Below, piece by piece: positions 19,899 to 28,795 of a stretch of 64,000 nucleotides of DNA. The translations under genes and the position numbers were made by a program. The stretch spans positions 633,085-697,084 of the forward strand of contig NZ_FNHE01000001.1 of NCBI RefSeq assembly GCF_900103785.1, written 5' to 3'. Position 1 is the stretch's first letter, and every line of letters begins with the position of its first letter. The DNA comes from Geodermatophilus siccatus. Its GTDB lineage: Bacteria > Actinomycetota > Actinomycetes > Mycobacteriales > Geodermatophilaceae. The notes below the pieces were generated by a model. It was not told where the DNA came from and made no database searches. It worked only from the letters and a program-made list of their open reading frames with translations.

Positions 19899-21173
19899 GT
19901 GACAGTGGCAGCCGTGACCACCCCGGATGCGGTCACGCCCGTCGTCACCACGACGCCGCTGCTCGAGCCCCCCGCCCTGCTCGACCTGCTGCCGGCCGCC
20001 GGCGCGGTGTCCTGGGTGCGCCGCGGGGAGGGCCTGGTCGGCTGGGGCGAGGCGGCCCGGCTGGAGGTCACCGGCCCCCGGGCCCTGGCCGAGGCGGCCG
20101 AGTGGTGGGAGGCCCTCAGCGCCGGCCTCGACGTCGACGACCGGGCGGAGGTGCCTGGCTCCGGGCCCGTCGTGTTCGCCAGCATCGCCTTCGACCCGGC
20201 CGCCGGGACGTCGGTGTTCGTCGTCCCGGAGGTCGTCGTCGGCCGGCGGGACGGCGCCGCCTGGGTGACCACGACCGGGGACGCCGACCCCGCCGACGTG
20301 CTGGCCGCCGCGCCCGCGACCGCCCCGGCGCCGGTCGGCCGGCTGCGCTACGCCGACGGCGCGCTCGACCCGGCCTCGTGGTGCGCGACCGTGGCCGCGG
20401 CCGTGGCGCGCATCGGCGCCGGGGAGCTGGCCAAGGTGGTGCTGGCGCGCGACCTGCTGGTCACCGCCGACGCGCCGCTGGACCCGCGCGCACTGCTCGC
20501 CCGGCTGGCCGCCCGCTTCCCCGGCTGCTGGACCTTCGCCGTCGACGGCCTGCTCGGCGCCACGCCCGAGCTGCTGCTGCGCCGGACCGGGCGCGAGCTG
20601 TCCTCCCGCGTCCTGGCCGGGACCGCACCCCGCGGTGCCGGTGCCGACGACCAGCGGCTGGCCGCGGGCCTGCTCGCCTCGGCCAAGGACCGCGCCGAGC
20701 ACGCCCTCGCCGTCGACTCGCTGGTCCGGGCGCTGGAGCCCTACTGCACGACGCTCACCGCGCCGGGGGAGCCGCAGCTGCTGACGCTGGCCAACGTGCG
20801 CCACCTGGCCACCGACGTCACCGGCGTCCAGCGCCGCGGCGGCGCGCGCGGCCGGGCCGGGCTGCTGGAGCTGGTCGGTGCGGTGCACCCGACCGCCGCC
20901 GTCTGCGGCACCCCGACCGATGCCGCCGCCGCGCTGATCGGCGAGCTGGAGGGCATGGACCGCGGCCGCTACGCCGGCCCGGTCGGCTGGCTCGACGCGC
21001 GCGGCGACGGCGAGTTCGGCCTGGCGCTGCGCTGCGCCCAGCTGGCCGACGACGACCCGGCCACGGCGCGGCTGTTCGCCGGCTGCGGCATCGTCGCCGG
21101 CTCCGACCCGGCCGCGGAGCTGGCCGAGACCCAGGCGAAGTTCGCCGCCTTCCAGGCCGCCCTGGAGAGCTGA
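19899..21173 (+). CDS. menF: Isochorismate synthase
   Basis: Converts chorismate to isochorismate, the entry step of menaquinone synthesis, 424 aa. Chorismate-binding domain in the C-terminal 260 residues, with [33 protein letters not shown] and [11 protein letters not shown]. The GTG at 19899 is chosen because a TACGCT -10 box ends six bases before it, while a longer frame upstream runs through the menG start region. An entC-type siderophore role is possible in principle, but menD, menC, menE and menA are close by. Confidence 0.9.
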   Translation: MTVAAVTTPDAVTPVVTTTPLLEPPALLDLLPAAGAVSWVRRGEGLVGWGEAARLEVTGPRALAEAAEWWEALSAGLDVDDRAEVPGSGPVVFASIAFDPAAGTSVFVVPEVVVGRRDGAAWVTTTGDADPADVLAAAPATAPAPVGRLRYADGALDPASWCATVAAAVARIGAGELAKVVLARDLLVTADAPLDPRALLARLAARFPGCWTFAVDGLLGATPELLLRRTGRELSSRVLAGTAPRGAGADDQRLAAGLLASAKDRAEHALAVDSLVRALEPYCTTLTAPGEPQLLTLANVRHLATDVTGVQRRGGARGRAGLLELVGAVHPTAAVCGTPTDAAAALIGELEGMDRGRYAGPVGWLDARGDGEFGLALRCAQLADDDPATARLFAGCGIVAGSDPAAELAETQAKFAAFQAALES

Positions 21174-21179
21174 GGCGGG

Positions 21180-21527
21180 TCAGCGGCGGGCGAGCTCCTC
21201 GACCACGCGACGGACCAGTTCGTGCGGCAACGGGTCACGGTGCGGCAGGCGCATCGCGTCCTCGGCGCCCCGGTACGGGGCCACGGCCGCCTCCAGCTCG
21301 GGGTCGGCCAGCTGCTGCGGCAGCGGGTGGAGCGCCACGTGCCGCGTCCAGACCGCGACCTGGACCAGCGACCGGCCGTCGACGGTGAACGTCGGCACCC
21401 CGTACCGGACGGTCTGGTCGGCGCCCGGCACGGCCGCCGCCACCGCCTGACGCACCTGCTCGACCCGCTCGCGGACGTCGCGAGGCAGGCCGGCCAGGTA
21501 CTCGTCGACCGGTGCCTGCACCGCCAT
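21180..21527 (-). CDS. DUF1801 (YdhG-like) domain protein
   Basis: 115 aa, single DUF1801-type domain: EYLAGLPRDVRERVEQVRQ, then RYGVPTFTVDGR and a C-terminal helix. The biochemical role of this family is not settled; Bacillus relatives are described as iron chaperone-like. It is convergent with menF, with only six bases between the stops, and its ATG overlaps the stop of the small upstream gene by one base. Confidence 0.8.
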   Translation of the reverse strand: MAVQAPVDEYLAGLPRDVRERVEQVRQAVAAAVPGADQTVRYGVPTFTVDGRSLVQVAVWTRHVALHPLPQQLADPELEAAVAPYRGAEDAMRLPHRDPLPHELVRRVVEELARR

Positions 21528-21688
21528 CAGCCGGCCGCCGCGCGCGACAGCGTGGCCGGCCCGGTCCCGTGCCCGGCGACGTCGAGCGCGAGAGCGCGGA
21601 CGGCGGCCGGCTCCCCCGGCGTCGCAGGCCGCAGGAGGTCTCCCCCGGTCCCCGGGAGCCCGGCAGGGGCCTGCTGCAGCGACGTCAT
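21527..21688 (-). CDS. Small protein, 53 aa, unknown
   Basis: Reads MTSLQQAPAGLPGTGGD... and ends in SRAAAG. Nearly every third codon position is G or C, as in the real genes here, and the stop overlaps the start of the DUF1801 gene (TGATG), suggesting coupling. A TAGCGT box (21696-21701, minus strand) seven bases before the ATG fits a leaderless promoter. No domain is recognisable. It may be only a leader for the next gene. Confidence 0.45.
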   Translation of the reverse strand: MTSLQQAPAGLPGTGGDLLRPATPGEPAAVRALALDVAGHGTGPATLSRAAAG

Positions 21689-21750
21689 GGGGGCGACGCT
21701 AACCGCCCTCCGGGGGGATCGCGAACGAGTTGCGACACGGTCGCGTTCCC

Positions 21751-21764
21751 GCCGCACGTGCGGC
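21751..21764. promoter_or_regulatory. 14-bp perfect palindrome
   Basis: GCCGCACGTGCGGC lies in the 218-bp gap between the GAF-ANTAR gene and the 53-aa gene, about 50 bp upstream of the latter's -10 box. It could be an operator or a small hairpin. No other feature is recognised in this gap. Confidence 0.35.
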
Positions 21765-21906
21765 TGTCCTCGCGAACCGCGGGTCAGCGCACCGGACCGT
21801 CCGCGGGGAGCAGCGGCGAGCGGCGAGCGGAGCCCGGAGCGTGGCCACCGACACGTCCGACCGCCCCCCGCAGCCCGCGGTCCCGACCTGCCCGGTGACC
21901 ACCGGG

Positions 21907-22692
21907 TCACCCGGCGCCGGGCACCGATCCGGTCCGCGTCAGCTCGTCGGCGACGTCCACCAGCCTGCGGTTGGTCTGCTGCGAGACCCGGGCCAGCACC
22001 TCGAAGGCCTGGTCACCGGTGAGCTTGTACCGCTCCATGAGGATGCCCTTGGCCTGGCCGATCAGGTCGCGGCTGCTCACGGCCCGGCGCAGGTGCTCCT
22101 CGTTCTGGGCCCCGGCGACGGCCACGGCGGCGTGGGCGGCGAGGACGAGCCCCACGTCCTCGGACTCCTCACCGAAGGCGTGCGGCTGCCGCGCGTAGAG
22201 GTTGAGGGCACCCAGGTCGTCGCCCTCGACGAACAGCTGGATGCTCAGCGAGCTGAGCGCGCCGAGCTCGACCGCCTCGGCCGCGAACCGGGGCCACCGC
22301 GTCTCGGTGCGCATGTCGTCGACGCGGACCGTCTCCGCCTCCCAGACCGCGTCGAGACAGGGCCCCTCCTGCATGCGGTTCTGCGCCTCGTCGACCTGCC
22401 GCGGGAGGTCCCCGGTCGCGGCGCGCGGCTCGACCCTGCGTCGGCCCGTGACGTAGGTGACCGTGCACTCCTCGGCGCCGGGGACGATCCCGACCGCGGT
22501 GTCGGTGAGGGTCCGCAGGGTGGCCTCGACGTCGCCGTGCTGCTCCTGCAGCGACCGGGCGACCCGCCCCATGACCTCGCCGAGGCCGCAGGCCCCACCG
22601 GGCCCGCTCCTGCCGTCCCCGGACAGCAGCGCCGGGCCCTGCTCCTCCCTGCTCCCCGCTGAACGGTTCGCGCGCGGTGACTCCTCGCCCAT
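21907..22692 (-). CDS. GAF-ANTAR domain regulator
   Basis: 261 aa. A GAF sensor domain (about residues 35-190, with EGPCLDAVWEAETVRV) is followed by a C-terminal ANTAR RNA-binding domain containing SRDLIGQAKGILMERYKLTG and DQAFEVLARVSQ. Such proteins act as antiterminators, binding paired hairpins in target mRNAs. The ligand is unknown. The ATG at 22692 is preferred because TACGGT (22700-22705, minus strand) stands seven bases before it, and an earlier in-frame start would overlap menD. Confidence 0.88.
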   Translation of the reverse strand: MGEESPRANRSAGSREEQGPALLSGDGRSGPGGACGLGEVMGRVARSLQEQHGDVEATLRTLTDTAVGIVPGAEECTVTYVTGRRRVEPRAATGDLPRQVDEAQNRMQEGPCLDAVWEAETVRVDDMRTETRWPRFAAEAVELGALSSLSIQLFVEGDDLGALNLYARQPHAFGEESEDVGLVLAAHAAVAVAGAQNEEHLRRAVSSRDLIGQAKGILMERYKLTGDQAFEVLARVSQQTNRRLVDVADELTRTGSVPGAG

Positions 22693-22721
22693 GTCCGGCA
22701 CCGTAGCCGGGGGGCGCCCGG

Positions 22722-24422
22722 TCACCCGTGGTCGAGCGCCTCGCCGGCGGCCGCCCGCAGCGCCGCCGCCAGCTCCGCCTCGGCGCGCTGGTCGGTGCGG
22801 ACGACGACCACCCGCGGCCCCCCCACCGCGACGGCGTCGGCCAGTCCCGCCGACGTCGACACCCGCACGGCCGGCCAGCCCAGGGCCTCGGCCACCGCCA
22901 CCAGGTCACGGCCGTGCGGCGTGCCGAACACCCGCCGGTAGCCGGCCTCGTACCGCGGCTGCCCGGGCTCGAGCTGGGCGAAGATCCCGCCGCCGTCGTT
23001 GTCCGGGACGACGAGGGTGAGGTCCGGCCGCGGCTCCCCCTCCCCGACGAGCAGCCCCTGGAGGTCGTGCAGGAGGGTGAGGTCGCCGAGCAGCGCGAAC
23101 GCCCGGCCGCCGTGCACGCGGGCCGCCCCCACCGCGGTGGAGACCGTCCCGTCGATGCCGGCGACCCCGCGGTTGGCCAGCACGGTCAGCCCCGCCCGCG
23201 GGACGGCCAGCCGGTCGACGTCGCGCACCGGCGTCGACGAGCCGAGCACCAGCAGCGCGCCGTCGGGCAGGGCGGCGACCAGGTCGCGGGCGAGCACCCC
23301 GGCGGTCAGCGCGGGCAGCGCGTCGAGCACGCCGTCGACCGCCGTCCCGACCCGGTCGGCCGCGGCGCGCCAGGCCGTCCGCCACGCCGGGTCGGCGGTC
23401 GCCGGGGTCCTGCCCGGGGGCGCGCCGGGCGCCGGCAGGCCGCCCACCCACGTCGTCGAGCGCCCCGCGTCGGCCCAGCGCGGGGACGTCCCCACCGTCT
23501 CCACCCGGACGGCGGGGTCGGCCAGCAACCGCGACACCGGCCGGGACAGCGTCGGCCGTCCGACGACCATCACCCGCTCGGGGCGGTGCTCGGCCAGCCA
23601 GCCGGGCACCCCGAGCAGCAGCGCACCACCGCGCACGGACGCCGACCACGCGCCGCTGGACGGCTCGGCGACCACCGGCCAGCCCCGCGCCGCGGCCAGC
23701 TCCGCGGCCGCACGGCCCAGCTCGGGGACCGTGTCCCCGACGACGACGAGCGTGCGGGCCGGTCCGGCGTCGGCGGGCCGCTCGACGGCTGCCACCGAGC
23801 CGCCCGTCCACGGCGCACCGTCCGGCCGGCCGGACCACGGGCCGACGACCCGCACGTCGGCGTCCTCGGGCAGCAGCGGCTCGCGGAAGGGCAGGTTGAG
23901 CTGCACCGGCCCGGGGTCGGCGGAGAGCGCGCCGCGCGCGGTCAGCAGGGCCTTGGCCACCAGCGAGCGCCAGTACCGGTTCTGCGCCTCCTCGCGGCCG
24001 GCCTCGGGCACGCCGACGTCGACCGCCGCCCGCACCGCGCCGCCGTAGAGCCCGGGCTGGGCGATGGTCTGGTTGGCGCCGGTGTCGCGCAGCTCCGGCG
24101 GCCGGTCCGCGGTCAGGGCGAGCAGCGGCACCCCGGCGGCGTCGGCCTCCAGCACGGCGGCGTGCAGGTGTGCGGTCGCCGTCCCGGAGGTGGTCAGCAC
24201 CGGCACCGGCCGCCCGGAGGCCTTGGCCAGGCCGAGGGCGAGGAAGGCCGCCGTCCGCTCGTCGATGCGCACGTGCAGGGTCAGCCGGCCGTCGCGCTCG
24301 GCGTCGGCGAGGGCCAGCGCGACCGGCGCCGAGCGGGAACCGGGGGCCACCACGGCGTCGGTGACCCCGCCGCGGACCAGCTCGTCGACGAGCACCCGGG
24401 CGAGGGCGGTGGAGGGGTTCAC
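22722..24422 (-). CDS. menD: 2-succinyl-5-enolpyruvyl-6-hydroxy-3-cyclohexene-1-carboxylate synthase
   Basis: Thiamine-diphosphate enzyme that joins isochorismate and 2-oxoglutarate, 566 aa. The PYR domain has VVAPGSRSAPVALAL and TSGTATAHLHAAVLEAD with LTADRPPELRDTGANQTI. The C-terminal PP domain has NRGVAGIDGTVSTA and GDLTLLHDLQGL. The GTG at 24422 overlaps the menC stop (GTGA). A much longer upstream frame is the menC shadow. Confidence 0.95.
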   Translation of the reverse strand: MNPSTALARVLVDELVRGGVTDAVVAPGSRSAPVALALADAERDGRLTLHVRIDERTAAFLALGLAKASGRPVPVLTTSGTATAHLHAAVLEADAAGVPLLALTADRPPELRDTGANQTIAQPGLYGGAVRAAVDVGVPEAGREEAQNRYWRSLVAKALLTARGALSADPGPVQLNLPFREPLLPEDADVRVVGPWSGRPDGAPWTGGSVAAVERPADAGPARTLVVVGDTVPELGRAAAELAAARGWPVVAEPSSGAWSASVRGGALLLGVPGWLAEHRPERVMVVGRPTLSRPVSRLLADPAVRVETVGTSPRWADAGRSTTWVGGLPAPGAPPGRTPATADPAWRTAWRAAADRVGTAVDGVLDALPALTAGVLARDLVAALPDGALLVLGSSTPVRDVDRLAVPRAGLTVLANRGVAGIDGTVSTAVGAARVHGGRAFALLGDLTLLHDLQGLLVGEGEPRPDLTLVVPDNDGGGIFAQLEPGQPRYEAGYRRVFGTPHGRDLVAVAEALGWPAVRVSTSAGLADAVAVGGPRVVVVRTDQRAEAELAAALRAAAGEALDHG

Positions 24423-25354
24423 CCGCGCACCGCGTCCAGCCGGGCGCGCCAGCGCGCCTCGACCTCCGGGCCCGCGGCGACCTCGGCCAGCCGGTCGGGC
24501 GTCACGGGCCGCACCGGGAGCGCGCCGTCCACCGGCAGCAGCGGCTCGCTGGTGACGTCGCCGTCGAGGAGCGCCACGGTGGCCAGCCCGCAGGCGAACG
24601 GCAGCTCGGGCAGCGCCGCGGCCAGCGCCACCCCGGCGGCGATGCCGACCGAGGACTCCAGCGCCGAGGAGACCACGCACGGCAGGCCGTGCGCCCCGGC
24701 CACCTCGAGCGCCGCCCGCACCCCGCCGAGCGGCTGCACCTTGAGGACGACGACGTCGCACACCCCGCGCAGGTCCACGCGCAGCGGGTCGGCCGAGCGG
24801 CGGACGACCTCGTCGGCGGCGATCCGCACGTCGACCCGCCGGCGCAGCGCGGCCAGCTCCTCGAGCGACGCGCACGGCTGCTCGACGTACTCCAGGCCCA
24901 CCCGGTCCAGCTCGCGGATGCGCGCGGCGGCGGTGTCGACGTCCCAGGCGGCGTTCGCGTCGACCCGGATCGCGCCGGACGGGCCGAGGGCCTCGCGCAC
25001 CGCCTCGACCCGGGCGAGGTCGTCGGCGGGCGTCTGGCCCGGCTCGGCGACCTTCACCTTCGCCGTCCGGCAGCCTGAGGCGGCCACGATGGCGTGCGCC
25101 CGCTCCGGGCCGACGGCCGGCACGGTCACGTTCACCGGCACCGCGTCGCGCACCGGGGCCGGCCAGCCGTCGCAGGCCGCCTCGACCGCCGCGGCCCACC
25201 AGCGGCGGCTCTCGGCGACGTCGTAGTCCCAGAACGGTGAGAACTCACCCCAGCCGGCGGGGCCGGGCACCAGCACGCCGTCGCGGACGTCGATGCCGCG
25301 GAAGCGGGTCCTCATCGGCACCGACCAGACCCGCGCCCCGTCGGTGTCGATCAC
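24419..25354 (-). CDS. menC: o-Succinylbenzoate synthase
   Basis: Enolase-superfamily dehydratase of the menaquinone pathway, 311 aa. Acid-base lysine in TAKVKVAE, metal ligands in RVDANAAWD, EYVEQPC and AADEVVRR, and the second lysine in VVLKVQPLGG. The GTG at 25354 is chosen over upstream starts because TACGCT (25362-25367, minus strand) lies seven bases before it. It is coupled to menD by overlap. MenH and MenB, the neighbouring pathway steps, are not encoded in this window. Confidence 0.93.
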   Translation of the reverse strand: MIDTDGARVWSVPMRTRFRGIDVRDGVLVPGPAGWGEFSPFWDYDVAESRRWWAAAVEAACDGWPAPVRDAVPVNVTVPAVGPERAHAIVAASGCRTAKVKVAEPGQTPADDLARVEAVREALGPSGAIRVDANAAWDVDTAAARIRELDRVGLEYVEQPCASLEELAALRRRVDVRIAADEVVRRSADPLRVDLRGVCDVVVLKVQPLGGVRAALEVAGAHGLPCVVSSALESSVGIAAGVALAAALPELPFACGLATVALLDGDVTSEPLLPVDGALPVRPVTPDRLAEVAAGPEVEARWRARLDAVRG

Positions 25355-25369
25355 GTCGGCAAGCGTAGC

Positions 25370-25475
25370 CAGGCCCTCCCGCAGGGCCCCGCGGCGAGCC
25401 CTGTCGGCCCCCGTGCAGGGGCCCGCCGCGAGCTCGCGAGTGGCGGGTGGCAAGGGGGTCCTTCGAGGGGGCAGG
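25370..25475. repeat. Family 2 repeat between menC and menE
   Basis: Contains CCCGCAGGGCCCCGCGGCGA, then GGGGCCCGCCGCGAGCTCGC and GAGTGGCGGGTGGCAAGGGG. It lies between divergent leaderless promoters and abuts the menE -10 box, so it could add to regulation as well as being a passive repeat. Confidence 0.55.
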
Positions 25476-25497
25476 TGGGTCCCTACTCTCGGACCTC

Positions 25498-26631
25498 GTG
25501 CCCAGGCACCTGACCCCCGTGCCCGCGCCGGCCGATCCCCTCGCGCTCGTGCCGCAGGTGCGCGCCGCCCTGGACGGCACGGCGCCGCTCGCGGTGCTGC
25601 CCGCGGGTCCGCCGGCCGCCGTCGAGGCGGCCCGGGCGGTGCTGCGGCCCGAGCAGCCGCTGGAGGACGGAGCCGACCTCGTCGTCGTCACCTCCGGCTC
25701 GACCGGCGGCGGCCGTGGCGTGCTGCTGCCGGCCGGTGCGGTGCACGCCTCGGCCGAGGCCACGCTGCACCGGCTCGGCGGTCCCGGCGCCTGGCTGCTC
25801 GCGCTGCCCGTCTCGGCGATAGCCGGCCTGCAGGTGCTCTGCCGCTCGCTCCTCGGCGGCACCGCACCGACCGTGCTCGGCTCGGGGGAGCCGCTGACCG
25901 CCGCTGTCGCCCGCATGCCGGCCCGACGGCGCTACACCTCGCTGGTGCCCACCCAGCTGCGCCGGTACCTCGACGCCGAGCCCGCCGCGCTGCGCGCCTT
26001 CGACGCGGTCCTGGTCGGCGGTGCGGCCACCGATGCGGCCCTGCTCGCGCGGGCCCGTGACGAGGACGTCGCCGTGGTGACCACCTACGGGATGACCGAG
26101 ACCGCCGGCGGCTGCGTGTACGACGGCGAGCCGCTGGGCGGGGTGCAGGTGCGGGTGACCGACGGCGGGGTCGAGCTCGCCGGCCCGGTGCTGGCGACCG
26201 GCTACCGGCTCGACCCCGAGGGCACCGCCGCAGCCTTCACCGGCGGCTGGTTCCGCACCCGCGACGCCGGGACGCTCGACGACTCCGGCCGGCTGACCGT
26301 GCACGGCCGGCTGGACGACGTCGTCGTCACCGGCGGGGTCAACGTCGCGCCGCAGGCGGTGGAGGCCGTGCTGCGGCAGCACCCGGACGTCGTCGACGCC
26401 GTCGTCTTCGGCCGGCCGGACGACGAGTGGGGCCAACGGGTGGCGGCCGCCGTCGTCCCGGCCCCCGGCGCGACACCGGACCTCGCGGCGCTGCGCCCGT
26501 GGGTGGCCGAGCGGCTGGGCGGGCCCGCCGCGCCGCGCGAGCTGCACCGCATCGACGCCGTCCCGACCCTGCACACCGGCAAGCCCGACCGCCGCGGTGT
26601 CGCTGCCGCCGTGACCCACCGGAGGTCCTGA
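25498..26631 (+). CDS. menE: o-Succinylbenzoate-CoA ligase
   Basis: AMP-forming ligase that activates o-succinylbenzoate, 377 aa, with the short form typical of actinobacteria. ATP loop VTSGSTGGGRGVLL, YGMTETAGGCVYDG, the GDLG-equivalent TRDAGTLDDSGRLTVHGRLDD, and the C-terminal lysine in HTGKPDRRGV. GTG start at 25498, with TACTCT (25484-25489) eight bases before it. menA follows three bases after the stop. Confidence 0.92.
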   Translation: MPRHLTPVPAPADPLALVPQVRAALDGTAPLAVLPAGPPAAVEAARAVLRPEQPLEDGADLVVVTSGSTGGGRGVLLPAGAVHASAEATLHRLGGPGAWLLALPVSAIAGLQVLCRSLLGGTAPTVLGSGEPLTAAVARMPARRRYTSLVPTQLRRYLDAEPAALRAFDAVLVGGAATDAALLARARDEDVAVVTTYGMTETAGGCVYDGEPLGGVQVRVTDGGVELAGPVLATGYRLDPEGTAAAFTGGWFRTRDAGTLDDSGRLTVHGRLDDVVVTGGVNVAPQAVEAVLRQHPDVVDAVVFGRPDDEWGQRVAAAVVPAPGATPDLAALRPWVAERLGGPAAPRELHRIDAVPTLHTGKPDRRGVAAAVTHRRS

Positions 26632-26634
26632 ACC

Positions 26635-27507
26635 GTGGCCACCCCCGCGCAGTGGCTGGCCGGCGCCCGCCCCCGCACGCTGCCCGCCGCCCTCGCCCCC
26701 GTGCTCGTGGGCACCGGAGCTGCCGCGGCGCTCGACGGCTTCCGGCCCGTGCCGGCGCTGCTGGCCCTGCTGGTCGCCCTCGCGCTGCAGGTGGCGGTCA
26801 ACTACGCCAACGACTACTCCGATGGCACCCGCGGCACCGACGCCGTCCGGGTCGGGCCGATGCGGCTGGTCGGCTCGGGCGCGGCGACCCCGCGGCAGGT
26901 GCTGGTCGCCGCGCTGGCCTCCTTCGCCGTCGCCGGCCTCGCCGGGCTGGCGCTGGCGGCGCTGTCGAGCTGGTGGCTGGTCGCGGTCGGCGCGGTCTGC
27001 ATCGCGGCGGCCTGGACCTACACCGGCGGCCCGCTCCCCTACGGCTACCGCGCGCTGGGCGAGGTCTTCGTCTTCGTCTTCTTCGGCCTGGTGGCCGTCG
27101 TGGGGACCACGTTCGCCCAGACCGGCTCGGTCGACGGGCTGGCCGTCGCCGCCGCCGTGCCGATCGGCCTGCTGTCGGTGGCGCTGCTGGTCGTGAACAA
27201 CCTGCGCGACATCGAGGGCGACGCCGCGGTCGGCAAGCGCACGCTGGCCGTGCTCCTCGGCGACCGCGGTACCCGGGTCGCGTTCGCGCTGCTCCCCGCG
27301 GTGGCGTTCGCCATCGTCGTCGCGATCGGGGGAACCCGGCCCTGGGCGCTGCTCGCGCTGCTCGCCGTCCCGCTGGCGGTGCCGCCGGTGCGCACCGTGC
27401 TCTCCGGCGGGCGCGGCCCGGCGCTGATCGCCGCGCTGCAGGGCACCGGCCTGCTCACCCTGGCCACCGGCGTGCTGCTGGGCGCCGGGCTCGCCCTCAG
27501 CGGCTGA
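26635..27507 (+). CDS. menA: 1,4-Dihydroxy-2-naphthoate polyprenyltransferase
   Basis: Integral membrane prenyltransferase, 290 aa, attaching the polyprenyl chain to dihydroxynaphthoate to form demethylmenaquinone. The two aspartate-rich motifs are NYANDYSDGTRGTD near residue 57 and NNLRDIEGDAAVGKRTL near residue 185. About eight hydrophobic segments. GTG start right behind menE, so the two are an operon. It links the polyprenyl synthase at 1-1034 to MenG. Confidence 0.95.
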   Translation: MATPAQWLAGARPRTLPAALAPVLVGTGAAAALDGFRPVPALLALLVALALQVAVNYANDYSDGTRGTDAVRVGPMRLVGSGAATPRQVLVAALASFAVAGLAGLALAALSSWWLVAVGAVCIAAAWTYTGGPLPYGYRALGEVFVFVFFGLVAVVGTTFAQTGSVDGLAVAAAVPIGLLSVALLVVNNLRDIEGDAAVGKRTLAVLLGDRGTRVAFALLPAVAFAIVVAIGGTRPWALLALLAVPLAVPPVRTVLSGGRGPALIAALQGTGLLTLATGVLLGAGLALSG

Positions 27508-27605
27508 CGAAGCCCCCGTCCTCCCCACCCCTCGCTCCGCTCGCGGCGGTGCCCTGGACGGGGCCCGCGGCGAGCCTCCGGACGGGGCCGGCCCGAGAGG
27601 GACCC
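27508..27605. repeat. Family 2 repeat, probable bidirectional terminator
   Basis: Between the convergent menA and DUF4229 genes. CCCGTCCTCCCCACCCCTCG, GCTCGCGGCGGTGCCC, GGACGGGGCCCGCGGCGAGC and CTCCGGACGGGGCC can pair into a long GC hairpin on either strand. Confidence 0.6.
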
Positions 27606-27920
27606 TCAGCCGTCGCCGGTGAGGCGGGCCTCCCGCGCGGCCCTGGCCTGCTGACGGGCGACGCTGCGCGCGGCCAGCCCCTCGGTGAGCCGTTCGCGCG
27701 AGGGCCGCAGCAGCAGGTACGAGACCGGCATCGACAGCAGCAGCCCGAACAGCGCGCCGGACCAGAAGTCCAGGCCCAGCACCCACAGCAGCAGCACGAG
27801 GGCGGCGGCGATGGCCAGCCGGCCCACGGTGTAGATGACCAGCCAGGGCGCGATCCTCGGCGGCGCCGCCGGCCCCCCGGTCGGCGCGCCCGGCACCGCC
27901 GGCTCAGCCCTCTCCGCCAT
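27606..27920 (-). CDS. DUF4229 membrane protein
   Basis: 104 aa with two adjacent hydrophobic segments (about residues 25-44 and 51-70, LDFWSGALFGLLLSMPVSYLL between) and a basic C-terminus (RERLTEGLAARSVARQQARA). It fits the DUF4229 family commonly found near menA in actinobacteria. Function unknown. Its start overlaps the end of the Lrp-type gene by 17 bp. Confidence 0.8.
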   Translation of the reverse strand: MAERAEPAVPGAPTGGPAAPPRIAPWLVIYTVGRLAIAAALVLLLWVLGLDFWSGALFGLLLSMPVSYLLLRPSRERLTEGLAARSVARQQARAAREARLTGDG

Positions 27921-28377
27921 GGCGGCCCTCCCACTTGGTGCTCAACACGACCGTCGTCCGCGTGCGGGCGACGCCTCTGATCCGGTTCAACGCACTGATG
28001 GTGGCCTCCAGTGCCGGGATGTCGGTCACGCGGACCTTCAACACGTAGCCCTCGCTGCCGGCCACCCGCCAGCAGTCCTCCACCTCGGGCAGCGTGGCCA
28101 GTCCGGCCTCGACGCCGGTGTCGTCGACCGAGTCGCTCTCGATCACGCTCACCAGCGCGGTGACGCCCAGCCCCACCGCCGCCGGGTCGACCACCGCCCG
28201 GTAGCCGGTGATGACGCCGGCGGTCTCCAGCTTGCCGACCCGCTCGTGCACCGCCGGCGAGGAGAGGCCGACCCGCCGGGCCAGCTCGGCGTAGCTCGCC
28301 CGGCCGTTGGCGCGCAGCAGGTCGATCAGCTGCTGGTCGACGGCGTCGATGGCGTTCTCCTCCTGCCGGGGCCGCAC
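27904..28377 (-). CDS. Lrp/AsnC family transcriptional regulator
   Basis: 157 aa. The N-terminal winged-helix DNA-binding domain has QLIDLLRANGRASYAELARR and VGLSSPAVHERVGKLE. The C-terminal AsnC/RAM ligand domain has VEDCWRVAGSEGYVLKVRV. The effector is unknown, probably an amino acid. The GTG at 28377 is the best start; an AGGAGG lies just inside it with no ATG or GTG after it in frame, so the exact start is uncertain. It is divergent from the 68-aa membrane protein. Confidence 0.88.
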   Translation of the reverse strand: MRPRQEENAIDAVDQQLIDLLRANGRASYAELARRVGLSSPAVHERVGKLETAGVITGYRAVVDPAAVGLGVTALVSVIESDSVDDTGVEAGLATLPEVEDCWRVAGSEGYVLKVRVTDIPALEATISALNRIRGVARTRTTVVLSTKWEGRHGGEG

Positions 28378-28454
28378 GGGTGCGCGTACGAGTATCGCCC
28401 GCGCACGTACTGTGGAGGGGGCTCGGGCTCGATCGACGAGGGGGGTGGGCCGCC

Positions 28455-28661
28455 ATGGCCTTCGTGGTGGTGCTCGTGGTGGCGGTCGCCGTGGTGGTGC
28501 TGGTGCTGCGGGCGGCGGAGAAGGGTGGTCCCGGCCGGGTGCGCGCTCCTCGACCGCCGCGCCCGCAGCGCGCCGTCCGCCCGATCGCGCCGGACGACGA
28601 CCCCGAGTTCCTGCGCGAGCTGGAGCGCCGCACCCGGCGCGACGACGGCTCCCCGGCGTAG
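28455..28661 (+). CDS. Small single-pass membrane protein, 68 aa
   Basis: One N-terminal hydrophobic helix (MAFVVVLVVAVAVVVLVLRA) and a short basic, Pro/Arg-rich tail ending in acidic PDDDPEFLRELERR. Codon use is like its neighbours. Function unknown. A TACTGT box near 28408 on this strand could be its promoter, divergent from the Lrp gene. Confidence 0.6.
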   Translation: MAFVVVLVVAVAVVVLVLRAAEKGGPGRVRAPRPPRPQRAVRPIAPDDDPEFLRELERRTRRDDGSPA

Positions 28662-28689
28662 CCGCCCGGACCCCTCCGAGGCGCGTCCC

Positions 28690-28795
28690 GCGGCCCCTCA
28701 CCAGGGGCCCTGGCCCCGTCCCGGGCCCGCCCCGAGCTCGCGAGGGGTGGGGAGGACGGGGTCCTCCACCGAGGGGTGGGGCAGAGGGTCCTTCC
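28690..28795. repeat. Family 2 repeat between convergent genes
   Basis: The clearest copy. GGCCCCGTCC (near 28712) pairs with GGACGGGGTC (near 28755), and CCCGCCCCGAG pairs imperfectly with CGAGGGGTGGGG. A probable two-way terminator for the 68-aa gene and the GLGWPG gene. Confidence 0.65.

Noticed and set aside
19899..21173. Chorismate-binding gene as a siderophore isochorismate synthase
   Set aside because: No siderophore genes are near, while menG, menD, menC, menE and menA surround it.
22722..25199. An 825-residue open frame that would extend MenD by about 260 residues
   Set aside because: The extra part is the antisense-free shadow of menC in another frame; MenD homologues begin at the GTG at 24422.
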